This document shows positions 57,174-64,000 of a stretch of DNA of 64,000 bases, piece after piece (position 1 is the first letter of the stretch; every line of letters begins with the position of its first letter). The translations under genes were made by a program, and so were the position numbers. This DNA comes from Flavobacterium sp. CF108 (lineage in GTDB: Bacteria > Bacteroidota > Bacteroidia > Flavobacteriales > Flavobacteriaceae), in assembly GCF_900129795.1 (NCBI RefSeq), contig NZ_FQWW01000003.1, positions 645,737 through 709,736 of the forward strand. The letters run 5' to 3'. The notes beneath the pieces are model-generated. The model was given only the letters and a program-made list of their open reading frames with translations, did no database searches and was not told the origin of the DNA.

Positions 57174-57206
57174 AAAAAGCTGTCTATGAATAATAGACAG
57201 CTTTTT
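57174..57206. terminator. Bidirectional terminator
   Basis: The arms AAAAAGCTGTCTAT / ATAGACAGCTTTTT flank a 5- to 6-base loop between two convergent genes (CAP-domain gene and OmpA/PD40 gene). Confidence 0.85.
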
Positions 57207-57233
57207 AATTATTGGCTGGTTTGGTTTTTAAAT

Positions 57234-59168
57234 TTATAATCCGGTAATGATAAACTCGCTTCGTCTGTTCATTTGATGCTCTTCTTCCGTACATTGTACT
57301 CCATCAGAGCATAAGTTTACCAGCTGTGTTTCTCCATAACCTCTTCCGGTTAAGCGATTTGTTGCAGCTCCGTTATTTATAAGCCATTCAATGGTTGATT
57401 TTGCTCTTCGGTTAGATAATGCTTCATTATATTGATGTGAAGCTCTGCTGTCTGTATGCGAGCGAATGTCTAATTTCATTGTTGGATTTTGTTTTAAAAC
57501 ATCCAGAATTTTTTCCAAATCTAAAGCAGCTTCGGTTCGAATGTTAGATTTATCTAAATCAAAATAAATTCTTTTAATACCAAAACATTTTCCTAAATCA
57601 TCTCCAACAACAACTTTACAGATAGATTTTTCTAAAGCGATAGGAAGATCTGTTTTTCCACTTTCTTTAGGAATCGTTATACTGACTTCTTTAGTGGCGT
57701 ATTCTGGTTTTTCTGCGCGTACATAATATGTTTTTCCGCATTCAACACCAAAACTGTATAGTCCGGAAGCATCTGCAATAGCAGAATTTTTTATTCGCTG
57801 CATTCCGTCATATAAAGTAACTTTTGTTCCGGGAAGAATCATTCCGGTTGCAGCATCTGTAATTACACCGCTTAATTCCTGAACACATTTTAAGCGTTTG
57901 GTTTCTAAAAATTTGTAAATGTCATCAGAACCAAGTCCGCCATTTTTATTTGACGAAAAATATCCTCTTCTTGTAACCGGATCAATACTGTAGGCAAAAT
58001 CATCTTTAGGAGAATTAATATCGGCACCTAGGTTTTGAATATCATCAATAGAACCATCAGGTTCAATTTGGCCTACAAAAACATCAAGACCACCAAGTCC
58101 GGGATGTCCATCTGAAGCAAAATAAATTTCGTTTTCACTAGTTACATAAGGGAATGTCTCTTTTCCTTCGGTATTAATTCCTTTTCCTAAATTTTCGGGT
58201 GATCCAAAACCGCCGCTGGCGTTAATGTTTACTTTGTAAATATCAGACTGCCCCATTGTACCAGGCATATCTGAAGCAAAATATAATGTTTTTTCGTCAG
58301 GGCTTAATGCCGGATGCGCTGTGCAATAATTATCACTCGTAAACGGAAGTGCCGTTACGTTTGTCCATTTTCCGTTTTCAAGACTGGCTTTATAAATTTT
58401 TAATAAGGTAACTTTATTGGCATCTTTTCCTTTTTTTCCATCAACAAAGTTATTTCTTGTAAAATAAACCGTATTTCCATCTTTAGTAAAAACAACTGAG
58501 GATTCATGAAATCTTGTATTTACGGTAGATCTGATTTTATTTACTTTAGATGTTGAATCACTTTTAGTATCTATGTCGGCATCGTAAATGTTAGTAAAAT
58601 ATTCGCCTGTCCATTTATGTTTTCGCTGACTGAAATTTCCGGTATCTCTTGCAGATGCAAAGTATATTTTGTTATTATAAACAAAGCTTCCGTAATCAGA
58701 ATATTTAGAATTAATTCCGGCATCTTCAATTTTATAACGTCCTGAATTTGCTTTAATCTTATCCAGATAATTTACGTTTTGTCTATAAAGCTTAGCTCTT
58801 GAATCATTTTTGTATTTTGCATTGAACTCCTCAAGAATTCTATTTGCTTTAGCTGTTTGTCCTGTTGCTTTTAGGGACTGTGCATATCTGTAATAATATT
58901 CAGCTTCGGGAGAGGTGTTTATACCAAATAATTCATCGTACCATTTGACAGCGCCTTCAAAATTAGAGTTGAAGTAATAAGAATCGCCTAGTTTTTTGTA
59001 CAAATCCTCAGACTTATATCCTTTTGCGGCTACTCGCTCATAGGTTTTAATGACATCAATATAAGCATAGGTGTCATATTTTTTGGCACCAGCGTTTAAT
59101 TTTGACTGCTGCGAATAGCTGGAAAAAACATTTAGAGTTATTAAAATAAGAAGAGTAAAATTTTTCAT
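57234..59168 (-). CDS. OmpA-family protein with TPR, PD40 and CNA-B-like domains
   Basis: A 644-residue exported protein: signal peptide (1-19), TPR-like helices (about 25-150), WD40-like PD40 blades (about 165-430, e.g. HPALSPDEKTLYFASDMPG), a CarboxypepD_reg/CNA-B-like segment (about 435-515), and a C-terminal OmpA peptidoglycan-binding domain (about 525-644) with IYFDLDKSNIR, RSHTDSRASHQYNEALSNRRA and GRGYGE. This composition is common in genes next to PorP/SprF proteins in T9SS bacteria, where it links the outer membrane to peptidoglycan. It starts 12 bp after the PorP/SprF-like gene, so they share an operon. Confidence 0.9.
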   Translation of the reverse strand: MKNFTLLILITLNVFSSYSQQSKLNAGAKKYDTYAYIDVIKTYERVAAKGYKSEDLYKKLGDSYYFNSNFEGAVKWYDELFGINTSPEAEYYYRYAQSLKATGQTAKANRILEEFNAKYKNDSRAKLYRQNVNYLDKIKANSGRYKIEDAGINSKYSDYGSFVYNNKIYFASARDTGNFSQRKHKWTGEYFTNIYDADIDTKSDSTSKVNKIRSTVNTRFHESSVVFTKDGNTVYFTRNNFVDGKKGKDANKVTLLKIYKASLENGKWTNVTALPFTSDNYCTAHPALSPDEKTLYFASDMPGTMGQSDIYKVNINASGGFGSPENLGKGINTEGKETFPYVTSENEIYFASDGHPGLGGLDVFVGQIEPDGSIDDIQNLGADINSPKDDFAYSIDPVTRRGYFSSNKNGGLGSDDIYKFLETKRLKCVQELSGVITDAATGMILPGTKVTLYDGMQRIKNSAIADASGLYSFGVECGKTYYVRAEKPEYATKEVSITIPKESGKTDLPIALEKSICKVVVGDDLGKCFGIKRIYFDLDKSNIRTEAALDLEKILDVLKQNPTMKLDIRSHTDSRASHQYNEALSNRRAKSTIEWLINNGAATNRLTGRGYGETQLVNLCSDGVQCTEEEHQMNRRSEFIITGL

Positions 59169-59180
59169 AACTATTATTTT

Positions 59181-60098
59181 TTAAAAGAAACGTGGAGTTA
59201 CCATTTTGCTGGTGTTTTTAAAGAATTCGTAACGCAGATATATTTCATGCGATCCTGAATTGTAGTTATTTAGTTTTGTGGTTTCTCGGTCGTAACCATA
59301 TCCTAAATAGAGCCCGTCGGTGATTTGAAATCCAACAATGCCGCTTACAGATGCGCTCCATCTATAAGAGAGTCCTGCGACAAATTTCTCAAAAAACATG
59401 AAATTGGCAGAAACATCGACCTGCAGCGGTGCACCCTCGACCAGTTTAATTAATGTAGCAGGTTTGAATTTTATGTATTGTAATTTGTCAAGATCAAAAA
59501 CGTAACCACCCATTAAGTAATAATTGATTTTACTTTTATAAATGGCATAGTCATTATCGTCAAATTTTTTGGTTTCGATAAAATTTGGTACCGATAAACC
59601 GATATAGGCTTTATCTGAATGCCAGTAGACACCTGCACCCACATTTGGTGAAAATTTATTATCTAAATCCTGAAATTGTGGATCTCCCTGAGTTTCTGGA
59701 TTTAGTTTGCTAATGTCTAAATTGAATAAATTGGCGCTTCCTTTAATACCAAACGAAAGCTTGAAATCTGGAGATGTTTGAAGGGTATACGATATATCTG
59801 CAGAAATAGTGGTTTCATTTGTTGGCCCAATTTTATCATTTACGAGTGATAAACCAACGCCTAAATTACTGTTGTTTATTGGCGAATTTGCAGAGAAGCT
59901 TGCTGTTTCCGGAGCTCCGTCTAATCCTACCCATTGTGTTCTGTAGAGACCAAAGATGCTCAAAACCCCTCTAGATCCTGCATAAGCCGGATTTACATTT
60001 ATAGCATTGTACATGTACTGAGTATACTGTGAATCTTGTTGTGCATAACCAGAAATAGTTACAAACATAATGACGAAAAAAAATAATTTTGTTCTCAT
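59181..60098 (-). CDS. PorP/SprF-family outer-membrane protein
   Basis: A 305-residue protein with a signal peptide ending SGYAQ, then the family opening QDSQYTQYMYNAINVNPAYAGSRG, and a beta-rich barrel. SprF is needed for T9SS delivery of the adhesin SprB in F. johnsoniae, and its paralogues usually sit next to a large adhesin with a type B C-terminal domain. Exactly this order is seen here, with the adhesin 155 bp upstream. It probably anchors or exports that adhesin. Confidence 0.92.
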   Translation of the reverse strand: MRTKLFFFVIMFVTISGYAQQDSQYTQYMYNAINVNPAYAGSRGVLSIFGLYRTQWVGLDGAPETASFSANSPINNSNLGVGLSLVNDKIGPTNETTISADISYTLQTSPDFKLSFGIKGSANLFNLDISKLNPETQGDPQFQDLDNKFSPNVGAGVYWHSDKAYIGLSVPNFIETKKFDDNDYAIYKSKINYYLMGGYVFDLDKLQYIKFKPATLIKLVEGAPLQVDVSANFMFFEKFVAGLSYRWSASVSGIVGFQITDGLYLGYGYDRETTKLNNYNSGSHEIYLRYEFFKNTSKMVTPRFF

Positions 60099-60206
60099 AG
60101 TAGATGTGTATTATTGATTATTACTCATTGATTTCTTAATTATTTTTAATCAGAAAGTCAATATTTTTGCTTATTCAAAAATAAGAAATTTTTTACTGTT
60201 TTGTAT

Positions 60207-60245
60207 GTAATGCATTATATAAGAATGATTTATATAATGCATTAC
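60207..60245. promoter_or_regulatory. Perfect 16-bp inverted repeat between adhesin and PorP/SprF genes
   Basis: The arms GTAATGCATTATATAA / TTATATAATGCATTAC enclose a 7-base loop. A T-rich run follows on the plus strand only, whereas the genes are on the minus strand. In the transcript it would form a strong intercistronic hairpin. Confidence 0.65.
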
Positions 60246-60253
60246 TTGTTTTT

Positions 60254-63200
60254 TTATTTTGACAGATATAGATATCCGTCTTCCTTATTATTTTGAATTT
60301 CATTATTACCATTTAATGATTTATAAGTAAGAATGTAGAAATAAGTACCTGATGGCAGTCCGTCAGATTTATTAACAGTAGTTCTTCCTCTGGAAGTTCC
60401 ATCAAATGTATTGGTTGTATTATTGTAATTTGAAGTTTCAAATACTAATATTCCCCAACGATTATAGATTTCTACTGTATTTTCAGGATAACAGGTTAAA
60501 TCATTAATACTGTCAATTACGAATACATCATTTATTCCGTCGCCATTTGGAGAGAAGGCATTATGTACTAAAATATTTCCACAGGCTAAAACATGGCAGT
60601 CATTGTTAACTTCCATATTTAGCAGTACACTTCTTGGACAATTTTCATCGGTAATTTTATATTCGAATGCATAATTACCCAGTGCAAGACCAAACGGATT
60701 GAATATATTTCCTTGTAATGCATTAGTTTCGTTTGTGTCAATCCATGTTCCGGTTATTGGTGTGCCTTCCGGAAGCAAATTAGACAAGTTTATTAAGCTC
60801 GAGTCATCATTACATGCCTCGCTGGTTATGTTTACAATTTCATTAGGAACAACTGTAATGGTTACCGTTGCAGTATCGCAATTTTCGGCACTTAGTTTAT
60901 CACAAATGCGATAAGTGTAAGTATAAGTTCCGGCTGGTGTTAAACTTGTAACCGTTACGTTTCCTTGATTATCGATTGTAATATTTGGATCTGTTTTGGA
61001 ATTGTTTTCATTTTCTGCAAGTAATGTAAAATCTACCAGTTCAAGCGTTGCCGGAAGCTGTCCTTTGAAATCATTACTCAGTACATTTCCAACTAATCCA
61101 AAAGTGTTACAGCCAATGTTTGCATATATATCATCATTTGCTACAACTGGAGTAGGAGGTGCAGGATCAACAATAATTACAGTTACAATAGCAGTGTCAC
61201 AGTTTTCGAAATCAGCATTTTCACAAATTTGATAGGTTAATGTGTAAGTTCCTGCAGGAGCATTTGCCGCCACATCTACAGAGCCATCAGGATTTAATGT
61301 CAACGTATTTGTTGGATCTGGTGTTACTGTTGTAAGTGTAACATCGGCAGGATTTACAGGATCATTATTTAATGTATCATTATTGTATACATTTACAATG
61401 TTTGTTACTCCGGCTGGTGCTGTAATTGCTGGCGGATTATCATCATTTGCTGCAATTGCAAATGTTGGTCTGGCAATACAATACGGATCTGCCGGTGGAT
61501 AATTTACAGTTATAGTTTCACTTGGATTAACTGATATCGTTAAATTAACTGTTGGGCGTAATGATTCAAAGCCATCAGCACCTTGAACCCATTTGTTATT
61601 TTCGAAAATCCATCCAGGCCAGTCAATACCATTTCCAGCTTCATTAACTACAGCTCCCGGCCATAAAACTCGACCGCTTAGAGGCAAACTGGTCATGGTG
61701 GTTATTACCGTATTTTGTGCATTTGCCCAAGCTATTGTTACACCGTTTACCGGAGTGAAATTTCCAGGGGTTACTACATAATCAATGTAAGGAACATCGT
61801 TTACACATATTGGTGTTGCAGTTACGGTCATAACCGGAGCTTCAATAGTAATCGTTACTGTTGCAGTATCACAGTTTGAAGTTTGATCTGCTTCACAAAT
61901 TTGATATACTAATGTAAGCGTGCCAACTGGTGCATTTGGTAAAACATCTACAGAACCATCAGGATTTAGTTGTAAAAATTCGTTTGGTGTTACTGTAGTA
62001 ATAATTACGTCAGAAATTGTTACTGCATTACCTTCAAGGGTATCATTTACAAGAACATTTAAAACATTTGTTGTAGTATGATTAACACCTGCAATAGGTC
62101 CTGCAGAATCATCATTGGCAACAATATCTTGGTATTCTTTACAGCTTATTCCAAAATCATTATCTAAATGAACTAAATCTTGCGGGGTAACATTTACAAT
62201 ATAACTGCTTGGACTAGTTGTTGAGCATACCGTATGCATTTGAGTTTTACCCGTTTTAGCAGTTGATTTTTTATCAGCTAAATTTGGAAGTACTTTTACA
62301 AGTCCTGTTGTGCCTAAAGCAGCAGCCATAGTATCTAGATTTCCATCTTTAACTAATTTAATAGTATACTCCCCATACGGATTTTCGGTATTTGGTCTGT
62401 CTCTCCAGTATCCCTGAATTCCAATAATTACTTCTTTGTGATAACCGTTTGGTCCGTCAACTATAACATTTGGGCTTGCTGCATTTCCAAATCCTCCGGC
62501 ATTTAATTCACCAACGTTTAATGGACCTTGATAACTTCCGTCTCCATTAAAATCGATCCATTCCCATAAGCTGTAGTCGATTGCGCCGCCTGAATCAGGA
62601 ACATTTTTAGTTACAACGCCATCATTGTTAGCATCGTACCATTCGTCCTGAATTCCGTTACTGTTTGTGTCATACCAAACGTAATCGCCTAAAACTGGCA
62701 GGGTAGAAGATCCATAATTAAAGGTATGTTCCTGGAAAATACAATCTTCAATAGTAGTAAAGAACAAGCTAGAATCAATAGGATATAATTCGTAAACACT
62801 ATTTAAATTTGCATCTTGAACCTGAACTAAATAACTTCCTGCAGACATTCCTGTAAAACTGTAGCTGCCATCTGTTCCGGTTATGCGTAATAAAATTGGC
62901 CCTGTTGTAGTTCCTTGCGGAATCAATGTCACCATCACATTTGCAATACCAGAGTTGTTGTCTACATTCATAACATAACCTGATATTTTTGTAGTATATT
63001 CAGGCTGAGTGATAACAACAGTTGCAGTTGCAGTACAAGTTTGATTTTCACCATTTACAGCAAATGTTGCTGTAAGTGTATAAGTTCCGGCAGGTAAATT
63101 AGTATTGCCAACAACTTCATTTTTATCATTTGTTATAACTACCGTAGATCCCGGACTATTAGTCACTAAAATCGAACCATCGCTTTTTCCAAAGCAGGTT

Positions 63201-64000
63201 ACGTTTGTTGCCACACCTGTTACAGAAACTTTATTTTCAACAGTAAAGGTTTGAACAAGTTCTGTTTTATTTCCAGAACAATCTGTCAATGTATATGTTC
63301 TGGTTAAGACATATGCATTTCCATTACAGCCGCTTGCTCCGTTATTAGAATCACTAATTGTAACAGTTACAGTACTGCTGCAATTATCTGCAGCATCTAT
63401 AACAGCTTGCGGGTTTGCTGCCGGAATATCAGTAATACTTTGTAAATCTGTTACATCAGCCGGAGCAGTTCCTGTTGGCGGAGTTGTATCTCTAACTGTT
63501 ATAATTTGAGTATGAGAAACTGTACTTCCACTACAATCACTAGTAGTCCATTTGCGTGTTAAAGTATAATCTGTGCCACATTCATTAAGAATATTGCTTT
63601 TAGTTTCAGAAAACACAATTGGTAAATTTCCACTACAATTGTCAGAAGCTTCAATGTTTGCAGGTTCTGGAACAGCATCACAAGAAACGGTGATATCAGT
63701 TGGAAGATCTCCAGTAAAAGTCGGAGCAGTTGTATCCTGAATTGTAATGATTTGAGTGAAAGTATCAGAAGTATTGCCGCAGTCGTCTTTTACAGTCCAG
63801 GTATTGGTGTAAGTTCCGGCATTTGAACATCCTTCAGAAGCAACAAACTGCCCGCTTACTTTAGTGATATTAGAAACATCAGTGTCGCATAAATCAGAAG
63901 CAGCAGGGAATAAAGCCTGTGCGGCATCCAATCCTGAAGCATTACTGCATTCAATAGTTTGGTTTAAAGAACCAGCCTGAGTTGTCCATGCTGGAGCAGT
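60254..64000 (-). CDS. Giant surface adhesin with type B (gliding-motility) C-terminal domain, 5' end outside the window
   Basis: At least 1248 residues are visible, and the reading frame stays open to the window edge, so the start is missing. From the visible N-terminal end: repeated HYR/Ig-like units with CxxxxDNCSG and W..DCSGNT words (about the first 230 residues), a SprB-type repeat (VTCFGKSDGSILV), a SdrD-like Cna-B domain, a metal-rich segment (DTNSNGIQDEWYDANNDGV), three Big/cadherin-like units with VANDD..NVLVNDTL and TYTLTYQICE words, and a C-terminal T9SS type B domain (AFSPNGDGINDVF, IYNRWG). It should be exported by T9SS and held at the surface with the PorP/SprF-like partner. 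Confidence 0.92.
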   Translation of the reverse strand, partial: TAPAWTTQAGSLNQTIECSNASGLDAAQALFPAASDLCDTDVSNITKVSGQFVASEGCSNAGTYTNTWTVKDDCGNTSDTFTQIITIQDTTAPTFTGDLPTDITVSCDAVPEPANIEASDNCSGNLPIVFSETKSNILNECGTDYTLTRKWTTSDCSGSTVSHTQIITVRDTTPPTGTAPADVTDLQSITDIPAANPQAVIDAADNCSSTVTVTISDSNNGASGCNGNAYVLTRTYTLTDCSGNKTELVQTFTVENKVSVTGVATNVTCFGKSDGSILVTNSPGSTVVITNDKNEVVGNTNLPAGTYTLTATFAVNGENQTCTATATVVITQPEYTTKISGYVMNVDNNSGIANVMVTLIPQGTTTGPILLRITGTDGSYSFTGMSAGSYLVQVQDANLNSVYELYPIDSSLFFTTIEDCIFQEHTFNYGSSTLPVLGDYVWYDTNSNGIQDEWYDANNDGVVTKNVPDSGGAIDYSLWEWIDFNGDGSYQGPLNVGELNAGGFGNAASPNVIVDGPNGYHKEVIIGIQGYWRDRPNTENPYGEYTIKLVKDGNLDTMAAALGTTGLVKVLPNLADKKSTAKTGKTQMHTVCSTTSPSSYIVNVTPQDLVHLDNDFGISCKEYQDIVANDDSAGPIAGVNHTTTNVLNVLVNDTLEGNAVTISDVIITTVTPNEFLQLNPDGSVDVLPNAPVGTLTLVYQICEADQTSNCDTATVTITIEAPVMTVTATPICVNDVPYIDYVVTPGNFTPVNGVTIAWANAQNTVITTMTSLPLSGRVLWPGAVVNEAGNGIDWPGWIFENNKWVQGADGFESLRPTVNLTISVNPSETITVNYPPADPYCIARPTFAIAANDDNPPAITAPAGVTNIVNVYNNDTLNNDPVNPADVTLTTVTPDPTNTLTLNPDGSVDVAANAPAGTYTLTYQICENADFENCDTAIVTVIIVDPAPPTPVVANDDIYANIGCNTFGLVGNVLSNDFKGQLPATLELVDFTLLAENENNSKTDPNITIDNQGNVTVTSLTPAGTYTYTYRICDKLSAENCDTATVTITVVPNEIVNITSEACNDDSSLINLSNLLPEGTPITGTWIDTNETNALQGNIFNPFGLALGNYAFEYKITDENCPRSVLLNMEVNNDCHVLACGNILVHNAFSPNGDGINDVFVIDSINDLTCYPENTVEIYNRWGILVFETSNYNNTTNTFDGTSRGRTTVNKSDGLPSGTYFYILTYKSLNGNNEIQNNKEDGYLYLSK

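Noticed and set aside
57042..57239. 65-codon ORF overlapping the CAP-domain gene end
   Set aside because: It lies in another frame of the CAP gene and then runs through the bidirectional terminator. Its composition is not protein-like.
63929..63931. TTG at 63931 as the adhesin start
   Set aside because: The same frame continues open to the window edge with domain-like sequence (CSNASG and earlier), so this is an internal codon of a gene cut by the edge.

Overview
The window reads as chromosomal DNA of a Flavobacterium close to F. johnsoniae. The evidence is AT-rich sequence, Bacteroidetes-type promoters (TTTG, about 20 bp, TAnnTTTG), paired SusC/SusD genes, bacillithiol synthesis, type IX secretion (T9SS) features and a gene order that matches from memory the published F. 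johnsoniae chitin utilization locus. No rRNA, tRNA, insertion sequence, prophage or CRISPR array was seen.

Layout. 1-8400: housekeeping genes (Fe-S protein, bshA, a PrcB-like lipoprotein, an LpxH-like phosphoesterase, aroC, a dicarboxylate/amino-acid symporter) and a flavo-1-like RNA. 8480-11400: two unannotated tandem genes for 41- and 43-residue double-glycine leader peptides, divergent from a TPR hybrid histidine kinase. 11376-20345: RhlE-like helicase, hutG, hutI, glutaminyl cyclase, SRP RNA, SDR, fructose-6-phosphate aldolase. 20464-44532: chitin locus (MFS transporter, LytTR response regulator, LytS-type kinase, SusC/SusD pair I, GH18 chitinase, SusC/SusD pair II, glucosamine-6-phosphate deaminase fused to a PIG-L deacetylase domain, GH20 hexosaminidase, giant double-GH18 ChiA with a secretion-type C-terminus). 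44872-52151: thioredoxin-like protein, ABC-F ATPase, small lipoprotein, amidohydrolase and membrane protein, then a small membrane-protein cluster with one gene broken by an in-frame stop. 52320-57109: pyrR, pyrB, rnz, pdxH, CAP-domain lipoprotein. 57234-64000: OmpA/PD40 protein, PorP/SprF-like protein and a very large adhesin that runs off the window.

How the chitin genes work together: ChiA and ChiB cut chitin outside the cell or at its surface, the two SusC/SusD pairs bind and import oligosaccharides, GH20 releases GlcNAc, the MFS protein carries it across the inner membrane, and the NagB/PIG-L protein deaminates (and perhaps deacetylates) the phosphorylated sugar. The promoter regions of both susC genes and of the MFS gene share one architecture: GTTGAAT, a TTCG-containing 12-mer 15 bp after it, and a TAnnTTTA box exactly 61 bp after the 12-mer start. 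This is a strong candidate for the LytTR regulator's operator.

The intergenic DNA carries several dispersed repeat families: 65-66 bp inverted repeats, CGAGGAACGA palindromes, CCGTGGTTGAAACCACGG units, and short tandem words such as TCTAAAA that often end just before a start codon.
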